Position numbers and translations under genes: made by a program. DNA of 64,000 nt from assembly GCA_028023455.1 (NCBI GenBank), contig JAQFVV010006221.1, forward strand, positions 8,725,011 through 8,789,010, in the 5' to 3' direction. Positions within the stretch are counted from its first letter, which is position 1, and each line of letters starts with the position of its first letter. Below the pieces are notes generated by a model. It saw only the letters and a list, made by a program, of their open reading frames with translations, ran no database searches and was not told the origin of the DNA. This DNA is from Epiperipatus broadwayi (taxonomy: Eukaryota; Onychophora; Udeonychophora; Euonychophora; Peripatidae). This document shows positions 35,577-47,440 of this stretch, one piece after another.

Positions 35577-36298
35577 ATGGCGGAGTTTAAAGTTGAAGAG
35601 TAGCATTTATATCATTGTATGCTGTTTTTATTTGAGCAAAAAAAGAATGCTACTGAGGCTACCAAAATCATTTGCTCAACTTAATGGAGACATTCTAAAC
35701 GTTAACAAATATTAGCAATAGCTTAAGAGATTTGAAGAAAACAAAATTAATTTCTCTGGTTGCGCTCGATCTGGAAGACATCTTACCCTACATGATAATG
35801 TTATTAAAATTGTTCCTTGAATCAGATCCAAAACAAGCCATACAATAATTAGCAGAGAAACTGTCCAAGATCACTTACATAAGGTTGGCAAAGTTTTTAA
35901 ACAGGGTGTATAGACGCCACATGAACTGTCATAAGACAGTAAAGCACAGAGATGGGTGATTTGCAATTCATCATTGACCAGACAACAAAATGACCCCTTT
36001 TTGGAATGAATGATAACTGATGACAAAAAAAATGGATGCAGTATAAAAATATTAAATGCAAAAAACATTGGGCTTCTCTAAATCAAACTAAAATTCCAAT
36101 TCAGATAGATTTCATCCACAAAATGTTCTGTTGTGCATTTGGTGGAATATTCATGAAACAAGTAAGACTAGCACAACAGCTATAAACAATTATAGTGACT
36201 ACATCAAGTATTGTTAATCAAATGTCCTGCTTTTGTCAATCAAAAAGGGTAATGTTGTAATAAGATAGTGCCAAAACCACATTCTGTAAGAATGACTT

Positions 36299-36378
<80 letters not shown>

Positions 36379-37555
36379 AAGAAGAAGAAGAAGAAGAAGA
36401 AGAAGAAGAAGAAGAAGAAGAAGAAGAAGAAGAAGAAGAAGAAGAAGAAGAAGAAGAAGAAGAAGAAGAAGAAGAAGAAGAAGAAGAAGAAGAAGAAGAA
36501 GAAGAAGAAGAAGAAGAAGAAGAAGAAGAAGAAGAAGAAGAAGAAGAAGAAGAAGAAGAAGAAGAAGAAGAAGAAGAAGAAGAAGAAGAAGAAGAAGAAG
36601 AAGAAGAAGAAGAAGAAGAAGAAGAAGAAGAAGAAGAAGAAGAAGAAGAAGAAGAAGAAGAAGAAGAAGAAGAAGAAGAAGAAGAAGAAGAAGAAGAAAA
36701 GAAGAAGAAGAAGAAGAAGAAGAAGAAGAAGAAGAAGAAGAAGAAGAAGAAGAAGAAGAAGAAGAAGAAGAAGAAGAAGAAGAAGAAGAAGAAGAAGAAG
36801 AAGAAGAAGAAGAAGAAGAAGAAGAAGAAAAAGAAGAAGAAGAAGAAGAAGAAGAAGAAGAAGAAGAAGAAGAAGAAGAAAGAAGAAGAAGAAGAAGAAG
36901 AAGAAGAAGAAGAAGAAGAAGAAGAAGAAGAAGAAGAAGAAGAAGAAGAAGAAGAAGAAGAAGAAGAAGAAGAAGAAGAAGAAGAAGAAGAAGAAGAAGA
37001 AGAAGAAGAAGAAGAAGAAGAAGAAGAAGAAGAAGAAGAAGAAGAAGAAGAAGAAGAAGAAGAAGAAGAAGAAGAAGAAGAAGAAGAAGAAGAAGAAGAA
37101 GAAGAAGAAGAAGAAGAAGAAGAAGAAGAAGAAGAAGAAGAAGAAGAAGAAGAAGAAGAAGAAGAAGAAGAAGAAGAAGAAGAAGAAGAAGAAGAAGAAG
37201 AAGAAGAAGAAGAAGAAGAAGAAGAAGAAGAAGAAGAAGAAGAAGAAGAAGAAGAAGAAGAAGAAGAAGAAGAAGAAGAAGAAGAAGAAGAAGAAGAAGA
37301 AGAAGAAGACAGTTAGGGTGGGAACTTCTACCATATCCTATATTTGCCAAATATTGCCCTAGTGACTACCACTTATTCAGGTTCTTAGAACACAGCATAA
37401 AAAATAAAAACCCCTGTTCGCAATATGATATACAAAGGAGATTAATATCATTTTTTGCCTTCAAAGGAAATTTTTTTTCCATAAAATGAATTCTAAACTT
37501 AGTAGATCGTTGGAGTAAGGTTATAATTAACTATGGTGATTATATAATTGAATAA
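35577..37555 (+). pseudogene. mariner transposase, broken and split by a microsatellite
   Basis: Starts MAEFKVEE, then after a stop HLYHCMLF, KKNATEATKIICST, WLKRFEEN, CARSGRHLTLHD, VQDHLHKVGKVFKQG, TPHELS, RQQNDPF, and MTDDKK where mariners have the T-G-D-E-K-W catalytic block. It continues VLLCIWWNIHE, then a DSAK-PHSVRMT stretch corresponding to the second catalytic Asp (DNARPH), with a 1-nt shift. The microsatellite follows. After it the protein resumes GWELLPYPIYSPNIAPSDYH (third Asp in SDYH), LFRFLEHSIKNK, DRWSKVI and YGDYIIE-stop. The order and D,D34D layout identify the mariner family. Several stops and shifts make it dead even without the insertion. Confidence 0.85.
36301..37309 (+). 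repeat. (AAT)n followed by (GAA)n, about 1 kb
   Basis: 36301-36350 is AAT repeated about 16 times; 36351-37309 is GAA repeated about 320 times with three small interruptions (near 36697, 36829 and 36880). The three long open frames here (poly-K/R, poly-L/S and poly-F/L) are artefacts. GAA·TTC tracts of this length are known to form triplex structures and to be unstable; exact copy number in an assembly is often unreliable. Confidence 0.95.
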
Positions 37556-37639
37556 TGTTAATTTTTTCTTTAATAATTTTTATATTAAAAATATATTAAA
37601 AAAAAATTGATTACTTTCCGATCCCCCTTTTACGTATCA

Positions 37640-38240
37640 ATGAGAGAGAGAAAGAGATAAAGAACATATAAATCCAAAGTATACAATCAATGCCGTCAAA
37701 AATAAAAATCACTGTGATTAAAATAAATGATCAATTATTTGATTAAATAAGGGATTTAATAATTACAACACAAATAGTTCATATAATTAGTTTCACTGGA
37801 AAGTTATGAAACATTCAAGCACCCAAATGATAAATTGATTACAACAATTCCATTCAATCTTTACAAGCTTAAATTTGTTTATTTTTTACTCAATTGAAAA
37901 TCGATCCAGAAATTTTGAATTTGACATTTCGTTACTGTGCTAAACTGCATAGGATAATATTTCTACTTGAAATAACAATTAGCTTATTGCGTGGGGATCA
38001 GTGGAAATGTCAGAACTGCGGATGCTCTTGGAGCTCGAATTCCAGTATCTGTCAATCTCTTGCTACATATACACGGCAGTGTTTTCAATATTTTTTTTCC
38101 CAATTAAAAAATAATCATTTCCTGTTTTCTAAACCACACACACAAAAAATGTCCACAGCCTGAAATCAAAATTTAAAATTAAGAATAAGATTTGCAATAA
38201 GATTTGAAAAAAAAAAAAGAAGCTTCTGTTATGTCTATTT
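37640..38240. other. no gene recognised
   Basis: The frame at 37894-38163 contains a short cysteine-bearing piece (WKCQNCGCSW) in a slightly GC-richer patch (37990-38090). I could not match it to a family and do not call it a gene. Confidence 0.3.
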
Positions 38241-38249
38241 ATGAAGAAC

Positions 38250-38335
38250 TCTTTAGCCTCAGAGTTTCATGATGAAGTGAGACATGTCTACCTCGATTCC
38301 ATGGTATAGGTTCGAATCCGGATTAGGCAAACATT
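38250..38335 (+). repeat. tRNA-like fragment
   Basis: Contains a perfect B-box, GGTTCGAATCC, 50-60 bp downstream of an A-box-like tagcctcagagtttcatg, ending ggattaggca. The acceptor stem does not pair well, so a decayed tRNA or SINE head is more likely than a working tRNA gene. Confidence 0.3.
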
Positions 38336-38684
38336 TTTACCTTTTTTTAGATTCTAGATTCAAATTCCATTTAGGATTTTTTTTTTAGATAGCAGGTCTA
38401 CAAACTAAACAATAATTCTTGGCTAGAATAAATAATGAAAGAATAATCATTAAAATCACGTTTCAATAATTTTACAGATCTACGAATAATGCTTGTCTTC
38501 TTCGGAGGTCTATTTCAAAGCCTTCATTTCGTTATACTGTTCAAATATCGTAAAGTAAATATATAGTTAAATAAATTTATATCATTTCATAAAAAAATTA
38601 GACTTCTAAAAAAAGGATTTCATGGCAAAACTTTATATAAGATTTGCTATATATATACTTGACATAAAACAAATGTGATAATTT

Positions 38685-38800
38685 GTCAAGCGGCGGTAGC
38701 CGAGAGGTCAGCGCAGCCGCCTTGCAAGCAAGCAATTGCTTGCAGACTGTTGTCGCGGGTTCGCTTCCCGGCCGATGCTTTGACATATGAAAAAAAAAAC
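38685..38800 (+). mobile_element. tRNA-derived SINE, subfamily A with palindromic insertion
   Basis: GGTAGCCGAGAGGTCAGCGC, CCGCCTTGCA, then the extra AGCAAGCAATTGCTTGCA (palindromic), GACTGTTGTCGCGGGTTCGC, TTCCCGGCCGATGC, TTTGACATATG and A10. Flanked by tgtgataattt at 38674-38684 and 38801-38811. The two short frames here are artefacts. The insertion lies in the anticodon arm and would extend it into a longer hairpin. Confidence 0.85.
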
Positions 38801-39515
38801 TGTGATAATTTATACAATTGCTTTATTGAAAACATTTATCTACTGAATGAAAAATTATACTCTAACACTTCTTCAAGCTAGAAATAGTAAAGCTTGAGCT
38901 AATCTTTTTGAGTTACACAGTTTTTATACAATTAGTATAGTTAGTCAATGAAATACAACACGAATCTTAAAATTGCTCTTAATGCGAAACTTTTATTGCA
39001 GAGAAAGAATTTATCTAATTGAGCAAGGAAACTCAGAAAGGAATAATGAAAATAGTGAACTATTTTAAAATAGTTGATTATTCTGTTCAGTGAATAATTA
39101 GAAAGATTAAGCAATAGCAATAAAAGGACTAATTTAAATATTACTCCAAATATATATTCTTGATCATGTTGGTATGTTGTGTAATGTGACAGTATACATA
39201 AACCTAATAATTTTGTTATAAAAACAATTTATTTAACTTTGCAAAATGTGTTTTTAATTAAGATTATCATAGAACAATTAATACTTCAGTAAAATAGAAG
39301 GCAGTAAAATTTCCATTTAATTTCTAGTAATTGCACCTACATATTTTGTTTTCTTTTCCCGTCATAATCAATTAATGTGTACAGCAAAATGTTTAAAATA
39401 CTTGTTAAATGTCTATATATATTAAATTCCCCATTTAAAGATAGGCTGGAATTAAATAAGCAATGTGACAATACAACCTAGTGATAATATTTCACTATCA
39501 TTCACCATTTCTTTT

Positions 39516-39613
39516 CTTTTTTTTTCATATGTCAAATGCGTTGACCGGGAGGCGAACCTGGGCCAGCTGCTTGGAAAGCAGCTACGCTAACCACTAAGCC
39601 ATCAACGCTTGAC
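39516..39613 (-). mobile_element. tRNA-derived SINE, subfamily B
   Basis: Minus strand: GTTGATGGCTTAGTGGTTAGC, GTAGCTGCTTTCCAAGCAGC, CCCAGGTTCGCCTCCCGGTC, AACGCATTTGACATATG, A run. Same order as 10305-10402 and 52771-52873. Confidence 0.8.
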
Positions 39614-39884
39614 CATCTTACTATTTACAGCTACATTATAAACATTAATAAATGCTTTGTATTATTGACATGCTACATTATAAGCAGTAATCATTGTATT
39701 CCTCATCTCAAGAACAGTCTATTATACCTTGGATAATCAATGAACATGAGTTACTGAAAGCTGAAAGTAAGTTGGAAAATATTTATGTGAGGCTTTAAAT
39801 CATACATAGCTTCTGCATAACAACATATTAATATTTATTATAGATAAAATTTGTTTATAAATAAGCCAAATATATATGGTGAGT

Positions 39885-40038
39885 GTATCATCATCATCAT
39901 TTTCAACCACTATCAATCCACTTAAGGATGAAGGTCTCTCCAAGTTCAACCCATCTCCGATTTCTAGCTTCTCCTCTCCACATCTTCCCAACACTTTCTT
40001 ATTTCATCCATCCATCTTACATGTGGTCTCTTTCAAGG
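39885..40038 (-). mobile_element. RTE-type LINE 3' tail, truncated
   Basis: Minus strand runs parallel to the last 150 bp of 19672-20245: CATGTAAGATGGATGGATG, GGAAGATGTGGAGAGGAG, GTTGAACTTGGAGAGACC, ending in GAT repeats (plus strand atcatcatcatcat at 39887-39900). The frame at 39800-39994 encodes GRCGEEKLEIGDG and LNLERP, the protein tail. No RT upstream. Confidence 0.7.
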
Positions 40039-40039
40039 T

Positions 40040-41470
40040 ATATATATATATTACAAAAAGGAATTTGTGTTTCTTCAGTTGATAAGTCAGACAAAAATAC
40101 TATTACTCAATGCTGTGATTTCTACTTGCAATTGCCAAAATTGACTATTTTCCTAATTATATTTTAGATGAAATTCATCTGGTGAATACATGAAAATTCC
40201 CATTATACTTTGGTGTTTACATCTATAAAGCCTGTAAAAATCTTTTAATATATATAATACTTTATAGAGGAGAACTATTAACTTGTGAAAAAATATTTGG
40301 GAACTTTTAATATAAAAGTCAGACAAAAATACTATTACTAAATGACATGTTTTCAGTTTGCAATTACCAGTTTCGTTTGTTGTTTGCCTAATTGCATTAT
40401 AGATGAACGTTTATCTAGGTAAATACACAGAAATTCTGATTTTAATGCCAATGTTTACATAAATACTGAAAATATATATATTTGTCTTTTAGTTACAAAT
40501 TGAAATACTACTAATATTTTTTAAAAAACTGGAGTGATATCTCTTTTAATATATGGACTGAAATTTTATTAAAATTGCTTTCTTTCATTCGCTTAATAAA
40601 ACAAAAATATCTAAATGCTTTTTAAATGAACTATTATTATCACATTTGCACAAAATCTTATCAAATTTACAGCTGTAGAAATTGTTTTAATTTCCTCTCA
40701 AGAGTCTTTTTTTTTCTATCTCCCTCTTTACATATATATTTAAATATAAAGAAAAAGCATTCATAAACTATATAACTATGTAAAAAAAAAAAAAATTTAA
40801 AAGGCAGACTTTTATTTATTCAGTCATCACAAATGTTGCTGATTTAACATCATACTACTAATAATTAATTCATTTAATATCTTATCTCTTTTTTTTACAC
40901 TTGTAATTTAAACATATTAAATGTTCAGACATTAATGTTATGATATCTTGATTTTTCTTTTCATATACTCAGATTCCTAGTTGAGAAAAAATAAATAAAT
41001 CTCAGCTTGATCATTTAATTGGAACTATTATATTTCACTGTCACTTTGGTGGTAGAATGTTAGTTACATCCAGAAGTTCTTCATTATTTCATTTTTATTT
41101 AACTAAATAATGATTTATTCCCCTCTCTTTACCTTTAGGTATTTAAATATAAGAGAAAGTAATCATAAATTATTCTCATATTATTATATTGAAAATTTTA
41201 AAGAACATTCAGAATTTCATTTACACAATCCCCAAAGATTGTTGTTGATTTGACATCTTCTAACATTCAGAAATAAATCTCTACTGAGGCAGAAGTTTTT
41301 AGCAATATTTCAAATTTGGTAATGCACATTTTATTTCTTTTTTTTTAATTTTATTTCTACAGATTCCAATTATATCTGGACTTCCATTAATATTTTTCTG
41401 TAATTGTACATCTGCAATCTATGGATAATTCCTACTAATAACTAGACTGTTGTTCACATCAGCTTATAGA
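40040..41470. other. AT-rich DNA with weak internal duplication
   Basis: The phrase 'cagacaaaaatactattact' appears near 40089 and 40320, and aaatataagagaaag-type pieces near 40745 and 41146, suggesting old local duplications. No gene recognised. Confidence 0.4.
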
Positions 41471-41472
41471 TT

Positions 41473-41602
41473 TTAAAAAACACATATGGCTTTATTCCTC
41501 AGGGGTTCAAAAAAGGTTCAAGTACCAAAATTTCAAGTCTCAGAATCGATTCTGCGATCTCCCAATCTCAAGATGGATGCTTTATTAACTGTTCCAAACT
41601 GC
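41473..41602 (-). mobile_element. tRNA-Lys-like SINE, degenerate
   Basis: Minus strand contains the D-arm/anticodon remnant (GCATCCATCTTGAGATTGGG), GAGATCGCAGAATCG, and the tail side GGAATAAAGCCATATGTG. Parallel to 3672-3790 and 29798-29915. Confidence 0.5.
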
Positions 41603-41609
41603 TTAGGGC

Positions 41610-43290
41610 ATAAGCTTATAGATAATGTAGTTCAGTAATTCAATATACAACATGGCTCTTGTCGTAGCATTAATTAATCACTATCTCAATGAGTCAAGTT
41701 TTTATTATTGCAAAATATTAAATGCTAGATTAAATATTGATTAGCAATATACATAATTAATAAACACACAAATAAGTAAATAAACATATACAAGTATTAA
41801 ATATACCAAAATGAAAAACTACTTAAATGATTTGTCACTTGGCAAGTCATGTGACATTCAAACATTGTAAGTAACAAAAATGAACTTCAATTCAGTGCCC
41901 ATTAGCTAGCTCTGCCATTGAACTCAACCACACACACACATTCATTTTTATGATGTTTACAGATAAAAACAAATTATTGATAACTAAATGGTCTATTTTT
42001 CATAGCATGCATTCATATAAATAAATATCCAAAACTGTTTCACAGAAATATATATTGCAACCAGTTGGCTGCATAGATGCATTAAAAATAATTAGACAAT
42101 TGGCAGCATGTTCCTCAGGTGTACCTTAGGATTATTTAATTAGTGGGGAAAATAATATTTAATTTTCCCATTCATATTTTTTATAATAATTAATGGTTAT
42201 AATGGATCTTCAATTAATTAAATATTTTAAGGCCCAATATGGTAGTATGAGAATTCTCAAACATTACATTAGTTTAATAGTAATATGATTTTAATATGTG
42301 AATATTTTAATGAGTTATAAATGACTGCAAAAGGGAGAAAAATTTATAAAATAATATAAACAAGTTGTTTTTTTCTCTCTCTTCAGTAATTATAAATAAT
42401 TAGTAGTTTTAATTTAAACTATGAAAATGTATTAAGAGAAAAATAATTTTCTCTTTTTTGTAAATTATTTCAAAGATATTAATTTTAACATTAAAAAGGA
42501 GATAAAGTTTTATTTTTAATAGCATTTTTAAAAAGAAAAAACAAAATAGGATTTTAATACTTTGGTAAATTTTATTTGTAATTAGAGTTGTTTTTCTTTT
42601 CTTTTTATTTCTCTTCATTGCAAAAAATCAAATCAGTGTAATTAATTATCTTGATTTTCCTTTTGCAAAAAAAAAAAAAAACTTTTTTAATTAGAAAGTA
42701 ATGTCAACAATTTTATGATGTTAATTTAAGTTCTTGACTTGTTTTTCAATGTCTATGATTAAGGAGAAAAATAGTAAACAATTGTGTTTATAAAAAATTA
42801 TCTAATTGGCTGTTATAAAAACTATCATGTTAGAGATGGATCATGTTAGAGATGGATTGTGATTGGCTTGTAGACAAGATTGTTCTAGAAAGAAAATAAT
42901 GGTAGTGCAAATAAATCAGAAGACCCAAGTATCTGGTAAGAAGATATATTCCTAATTTAGCTGTTGAAGAAAAAACAGTCAAATATTAATCCAGCTGATA
43001 AAGAAGAAAGAAGCAGAAGTCTTTACCAAAATATTTAAAATAGCAGAAGTTTTATTCAAGCTTCTAACATACTATGTGTTTAGTCATAAAAATGGTTTGA
43101 ACAATGAAAACCATGGGCTAAATTCAGTTAAAAGTTAGACAATCTTCCTCCATGTAACCTGCTTTCACTGGAATAAAAATATAGAGAAGTTAACTCTTAA
43201 AGTAATCTGCAACTTTGTCTTCAACCAAGAGCATGAGTCTCTATATGTGTTAGTGTCACCTGGAGATTTATTTTAAAAAATGGATAGTTT
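41610..43290. other. AT-rich DNA, nothing recognised
   Basis: Includes a short (CA)n at 41930 and a directly repeated 'catgttagagatggat' at 42826-42856. Frames here are low-complexity; no gene called. Confidence 0.4.
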
Positions 43291-43302
43291 TGCTACTGTT
43301 AA

Positions 43303-44034
43303 CCCTTTTCCCGCCTCCTACGAGGCTCCACGTAGACATCTGATGTCACTCTAACTCTGTCAGTTCTTATGCTAAAAAATTCGTTTGATAGGTTTTGAAT
43401 AGGTTTTTAAAAGTTCTGTAAGATGGTGCCCTCTTCTGATTTATTTTACAAGTAAAAAATAAAAAAAACGCATTTAAACCTAAACAAAGAAAGAACATTA
43501 CTTGTGATTGGTTCTTAGCATGCTCTCAGCCGAAAAAGACATTCTGATTGGCTGGAAAGAACAAAGAAACTGCCTGATCAAAGAAAATAAAGAAAAACGC
43601 TGAGATTTTCATTTCGAACATGATATAAATTATTATAAAATTATATTTATGGAAATTACAAATTATTTTCAGAGAGAATAATAAAAAAACAAAATTATTT
43701 TCGAAAAATATTGAAGATTTTAGTAAAAATACTAAAAAAATATTTACTTTTCTATAACGTAAAAGTCGACCTTTTTGTTTATATTATAGCTTTTATGTTG
43801 CCGAAATTGAATATTTTAGAATAAATAAATAGCAATTTATTTTTGAAAGAACTTTCGTTCTCTTCATAACCTGAAAAATTAGTAATATACTTTTTATAAA
43901 CGTATCTGAGTTGAATTTAATATTATAGGCGAATATGTTTTAACAATAGGTTTTGTCTTCAGTTTGTGAGTTGGCCAATTAAAAGATTTGATTTTTACCT
44001 CATACAACCAATAATATAATTAGTGGTTAAAAGG
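43303..44034. mobile_element. piggyBac-like non-autonomous element
   Basis: TTAA occurs at both borders (43299-43302 and 44035-44038). The left end CCCTTTTCCCGCCTCC and the inverse of the right end, CCTTTTAACCACT, are similar. TTAA targets with CCCTTT-type ends are typical of piggyBac elements. Internally, gattggttcttagcatgc and gattggctggaaagaac form a short repeat. 732 bp, no transposase, so a MITE-like derivative. Confidence 0.6.
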
Positions 44035-44039
44035 TTAAC

Positions 44040-46230
44040 CTGGAAATAAAATAATGCACACCAGAAAAAGAATAAATTAATCATGTTCATATGTAGAAGC
44101 CTTCAAAAAGAAAACTCAACTAGAAAAACTGAAACTCCATAGAAAATAAAAATATGGTTAAAGGTATTTTTGTGTGTGTGTGTGCACACTAAATTTTCAT
44201 GTATAGTAAAAAAAAAGATTATTTTTGTTGTTGTAAGAATTGTTAATTTTAAATAGTTTCATTAAGTTAATATTTTTAAATTATGATTTTTTTAAAAAAA
44301 TCCAGTCAATTTTCACTTCAAAATTATAAAACAGTTTTTAGAAAATTTAATTTCTTGTACTTTTTTTTTCAATATGTTTTCTCTCTTCACTTATTTTTCC
44401 TCCTAAAAAGTTGGTTAATTAAGCTAAATCACAGATTGTTATCTTTGATTTTAAAAATGTTGTTTTTCCAACTCTTAGTTATTTTAAAGAATTAAATGAA
44501 TTAAAAGTTAATTTATGAATAGAAATCAACTGACTGATTATAATTTTTATGAAAATATATTTTTTAATGAAATGAATGTTTAAAATTTTATACTATGTCA
44601 TTTTTTATATTTATTATTAGTCAATTAGTTATAAAATAATTGTTTTTAAAAAATACTTTTTAGTCTAATTTCTTTATTCTATCCAATTCCTCTTTTATAA
44701 ATTGCAGTTTGTGTTTATATTTCATGACAGCTTAATGTTCTAGGATTTTTTAAATGATCCCAATAAAACAATTTACTAACAATAGGTAGGAATTATTTGA
44801 AAGTGATTTATAATAAGCTGCTTTATGTATTTATTTATCTCTTATTCACAGTAAACTAAGTCTACAGGGTTTTTGCTTCCAAAACTAGATTTATGCACAC
44901 ATAACAGTTAGTTATATGGAGTATGAATATATATGTTTAGTGTTATGGACATCCAAATGATGATGATCTCGGTTGGCATAAAAGGGATATCCTTTAAAAT
45001 CCATGCATTACATTTCATTTTATTTATTTTTTAGAAATTTAGATTATAATTGAGCAGTACATTAATGGCACTAAATGGCCAGAGCATTAATGGTGGTCAG
45101 AATATTTTTAGTAATTAGGTATTATTTGACTTATTGTTGTATTTTGATGGAGTAGCACCTAAATATGTGCATCCAGAAAATTATTGTTTGTATCCCTACC
45201 CTAGGTTTGACAATGACTAAATAATTAGCCTGGTCTATAGTGGACCACTTTCAAATACAGTCACAAGATTGACTGTTGATTTATTTTTATTGATCCTTCA
45301 TGATGATGAATGATTATTACTTGTGAATAATGCTGGTAAACTTATAATTAGTTCTGTTCTGATCTCTCATGCTCATTCCTTTTATATTTAATTCTATAGT
45401 TGTTTTATTTGGGGATGATAATGTTTTCCCATCTCCTCATAATTCAGTTCTAATGTGATGTAATGTTACAAATGGCTACCAAATTATGGGAGATTGTAAC
45501 CTCAAGTTTTCTCTTATTAACCCTTATTTTCAATACTGTTACAATATATATATACACACACAACATATGATTAATGTTCCCTCTATACTGACATTAAATG
45601 CAAAAATATTCAGTAAAAAGTGATAACTTAAAACTAACTTTAGAATTTCTATGACACCGAATAAAAACTTTAAATAAATCCAGAGCTCATAAATCAATCT
45701 GCTTCTCTTGTGCATTACAGAACTTGAGACTTATAGTTAAACCATTAACTTTCAGCTTTAATGCTGACTTCCTGGACAGGTACATGCAGTTTTACTTACA
45801 CTGCTATCTATAAATGTCCAAAGCTGTCATCAATCAAAATTCAAGAAAGTGTTAAATCAATGCAATGTAAATTTGCTTAAAGTGTGTAATCTTGATTATG
45901 CTTAATATTCTAACTAATTATCATAATGAACAACCACGTAACTTTTATTTTTTTTATATTTGGTAGGAATAAATATTTTTTATTTTAAAAAAGATATTGA
46001 AAAAAAAAAGTTCACTTTCTATCTAAAACCTTACTATAATTTAATTTTAAAAAAATAATAAAATTTTAATATGCAATTAAAGACACATACATTCATATAT
46101 ATATATATTGAAATGAACAGTGGATTGTTCATAAGTCTGATCGTTACGATATATAACATAAAAAAAAAAAAAAAATAGATAAAATAAATACAACTTAAAT
46201 TTCATCAAGAAAAACTAATTATAAACTAGA
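44040..46230. other. AT-rich DNA, nothing recognised
   Basis: Contains (GT)n at 44170 and (TA)/(CA) runs at 45545. The frame at 44283-44495 is low-complexity. No gene or repeat family identified. Confidence 0.4.
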
Positions 46231-46246
46231 GATCAATCTAAGTTTT

Positions 46247-46343
46247 TTTTTTTTTTCATGTGTCACAGCATCGGCCAGGAAGCGAACCCGCTATCCCGGG
46301 ACAACTGTTTGTAAGGCGGCTGTGCTGACCACCATCGCTTGCC
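46247..46343 (-). mobile_element. tRNA-derived SINE, subfamily A variant
   Basis: Minus strand: GCGATGGTGGTCAGCACAG, CCGCCTTACAAACAG, TTGTCCCGGGATAGC, GGGTTCGCTTCCTGGCC, GATGCTGTGACACATG, A run. The T-arm side matches the tandem pair at 5431-5629 (GCGGGTTCGCTT). Exact 15-bp duplication atcaatctaagtttt at 46232-46246 and 46344-46358. Confidence 0.85.
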
Positions 46344-46906
46344 ATCAATCTAAGTTTTAAAATCCCTCAATCTTATAGCAGGTTTATTTATGATTGTTGA
46401 CTGCTTCTCAAGTGAAAAACTGAAGAATTGTGAAAAGCTTGAATCCAGACAAATATATACCAAACATTCTGACAATACCTAATGCATGTATAAGTATGAA
46501 ATTGATCCAAGACTTTTTTGGTTTTAATCTAAATAATAAAGACCACAAAACTGATTTATTATAAAGTTGAAGGGTTTTATTTCTTGTATTGCTCACTAGC
46601 TTATATTCTGACCTTCTTGATATAGTTATTATATTTGTTATACAAATATTAAATATACCGACTTAGACTTATAATGACCGTTTGGATATTAGACTTTTTT
46701 TGCATTATAATAATCATAAATTTTATATTATTATGTAATTCTTAAATGTGAAACTACGTAGTAAACTTGTTTATGAATATGAAATAATTCCACAATATTT
46801 TGGTCAGATATATACTTGACAGTATTTCAAATAACCTATATCACATTTAAAGTGGACTATGTAATACAAAATTTTCTGGATCACCAAAAAACTATTAAAT
46901 TGGGTG

Positions 46907-47012
46907 GTTGAGAGGTCAGTGTGACTGCCTGGCAGTTGCCCGGGTTGTGGATTCGTGTCCCGGCCGATGCTATAACACTTATAAAAAAAAAAACTAAATA
47001 AAAAAAAAAAAC
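46907..47012 (+). mobile_element. tRNA-derived SINE, subfamily A, diverged
   Basis: GTTGAGAGGTCAGTGTGAC, TGCCTGGCAGTTGCCCGGG, GGATTCGTGTCCCGGCC, GATGCTATAACACTT, then two A runs. Exact 17-bp duplication aactattaaattgggtg at 46890-46906 and 47013-47029. The head is shortened: only 'ggttgagagg' remains of the A-box region. Confidence 0.8.
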
Positions 47013-47149
47013 AACTATTAAATTGGGTGATTTGAAGTTTTGTATTATCACATCGAATGTTTAACACTTAATGATAAGGTTTGTTTTCCTAATTTAAACT
47101 GATATGCTAATAAAAAGACACTTCGAGACTTTTAGAAAAATAGAAGCAT

Positions 47150-47440
47150 ATCTATAAAAATACATGTGTGAGAGAACAAAGAGGTCTTAGTGACATCATT
47201 GAGAGAATTAAGAAACTGAAGTGGGGTTGGGCTAGACATATTGCTAAAAGAAATGATAAAATTTGAACAGTTGAAGTCTTAAACTGTATTCCAAGAGATT
47301 GTAAAAGACCTAGAAAGAGACCATGTGTGAGATGGATGGATAAAATAAGAAAGTGGCTAAGGTGATGTGGAGAAAAGAGACTAGTGACTGAAGAAGATAT
47401 ATTGAACTTGGATAGAAAATGATGATCTACAGAATCCAAA
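47150..47440 (+). mobile_element. RTE-type LINE 3' tail
   Basis: Plus strand: GTGTGAGAGAACAAAGAGG, then an IERIKKLKWGWARHIAKRND-like segment (with one missing base), CIPRDCKRPRKRP, VRWMDKIRKW and the ELG/LDRK tail near 47410. The full left-to-right order is that of the post-RT region of the RTE family at 19672-20245 and 62040-64000. Stops present. The minus frame at 47152-47472 is a shadow. Confidence 0.7.

Larger units (their letters stand above)
35413..37630 (+). mobile_element. mariner element carrying a giant triplet repeat
   Basis: Terminal repeats: left cggttgactggaaaataatc (after TA at 35411-35412), right, inverted, gggggatcggaaagtaatc, near 37630 and also next to TA. Removing the roughly 1 kb microsatellite (36301-37309) leaves about 1.2 kb, the usual size of a mariner. 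It contains the transposase pseudogene described below. The right boundary is good to within a few bases only. Confidence 0.8.

Noticed and set aside
36214-37362. Three long open frames encoding poly-K/R, poly-L/S and poly-F/L
   Set aside because: They are translations of the (AAT)n(GAA)n microsatellite in different frames and strands; no start context or flanking domain belongs to them except dead mariner transposase.
37894-38163. Frame with a cysteine motif (WKCQNCGCSW)
   Set aside because: Too short and isolated to assign to a zinc-finger family; no splice or repeat support.
38598-38881. Opposing short frames around 38.7 kb
   Set aside because: Both are produced by the GC-richer SINE inserted at 38685-38800.
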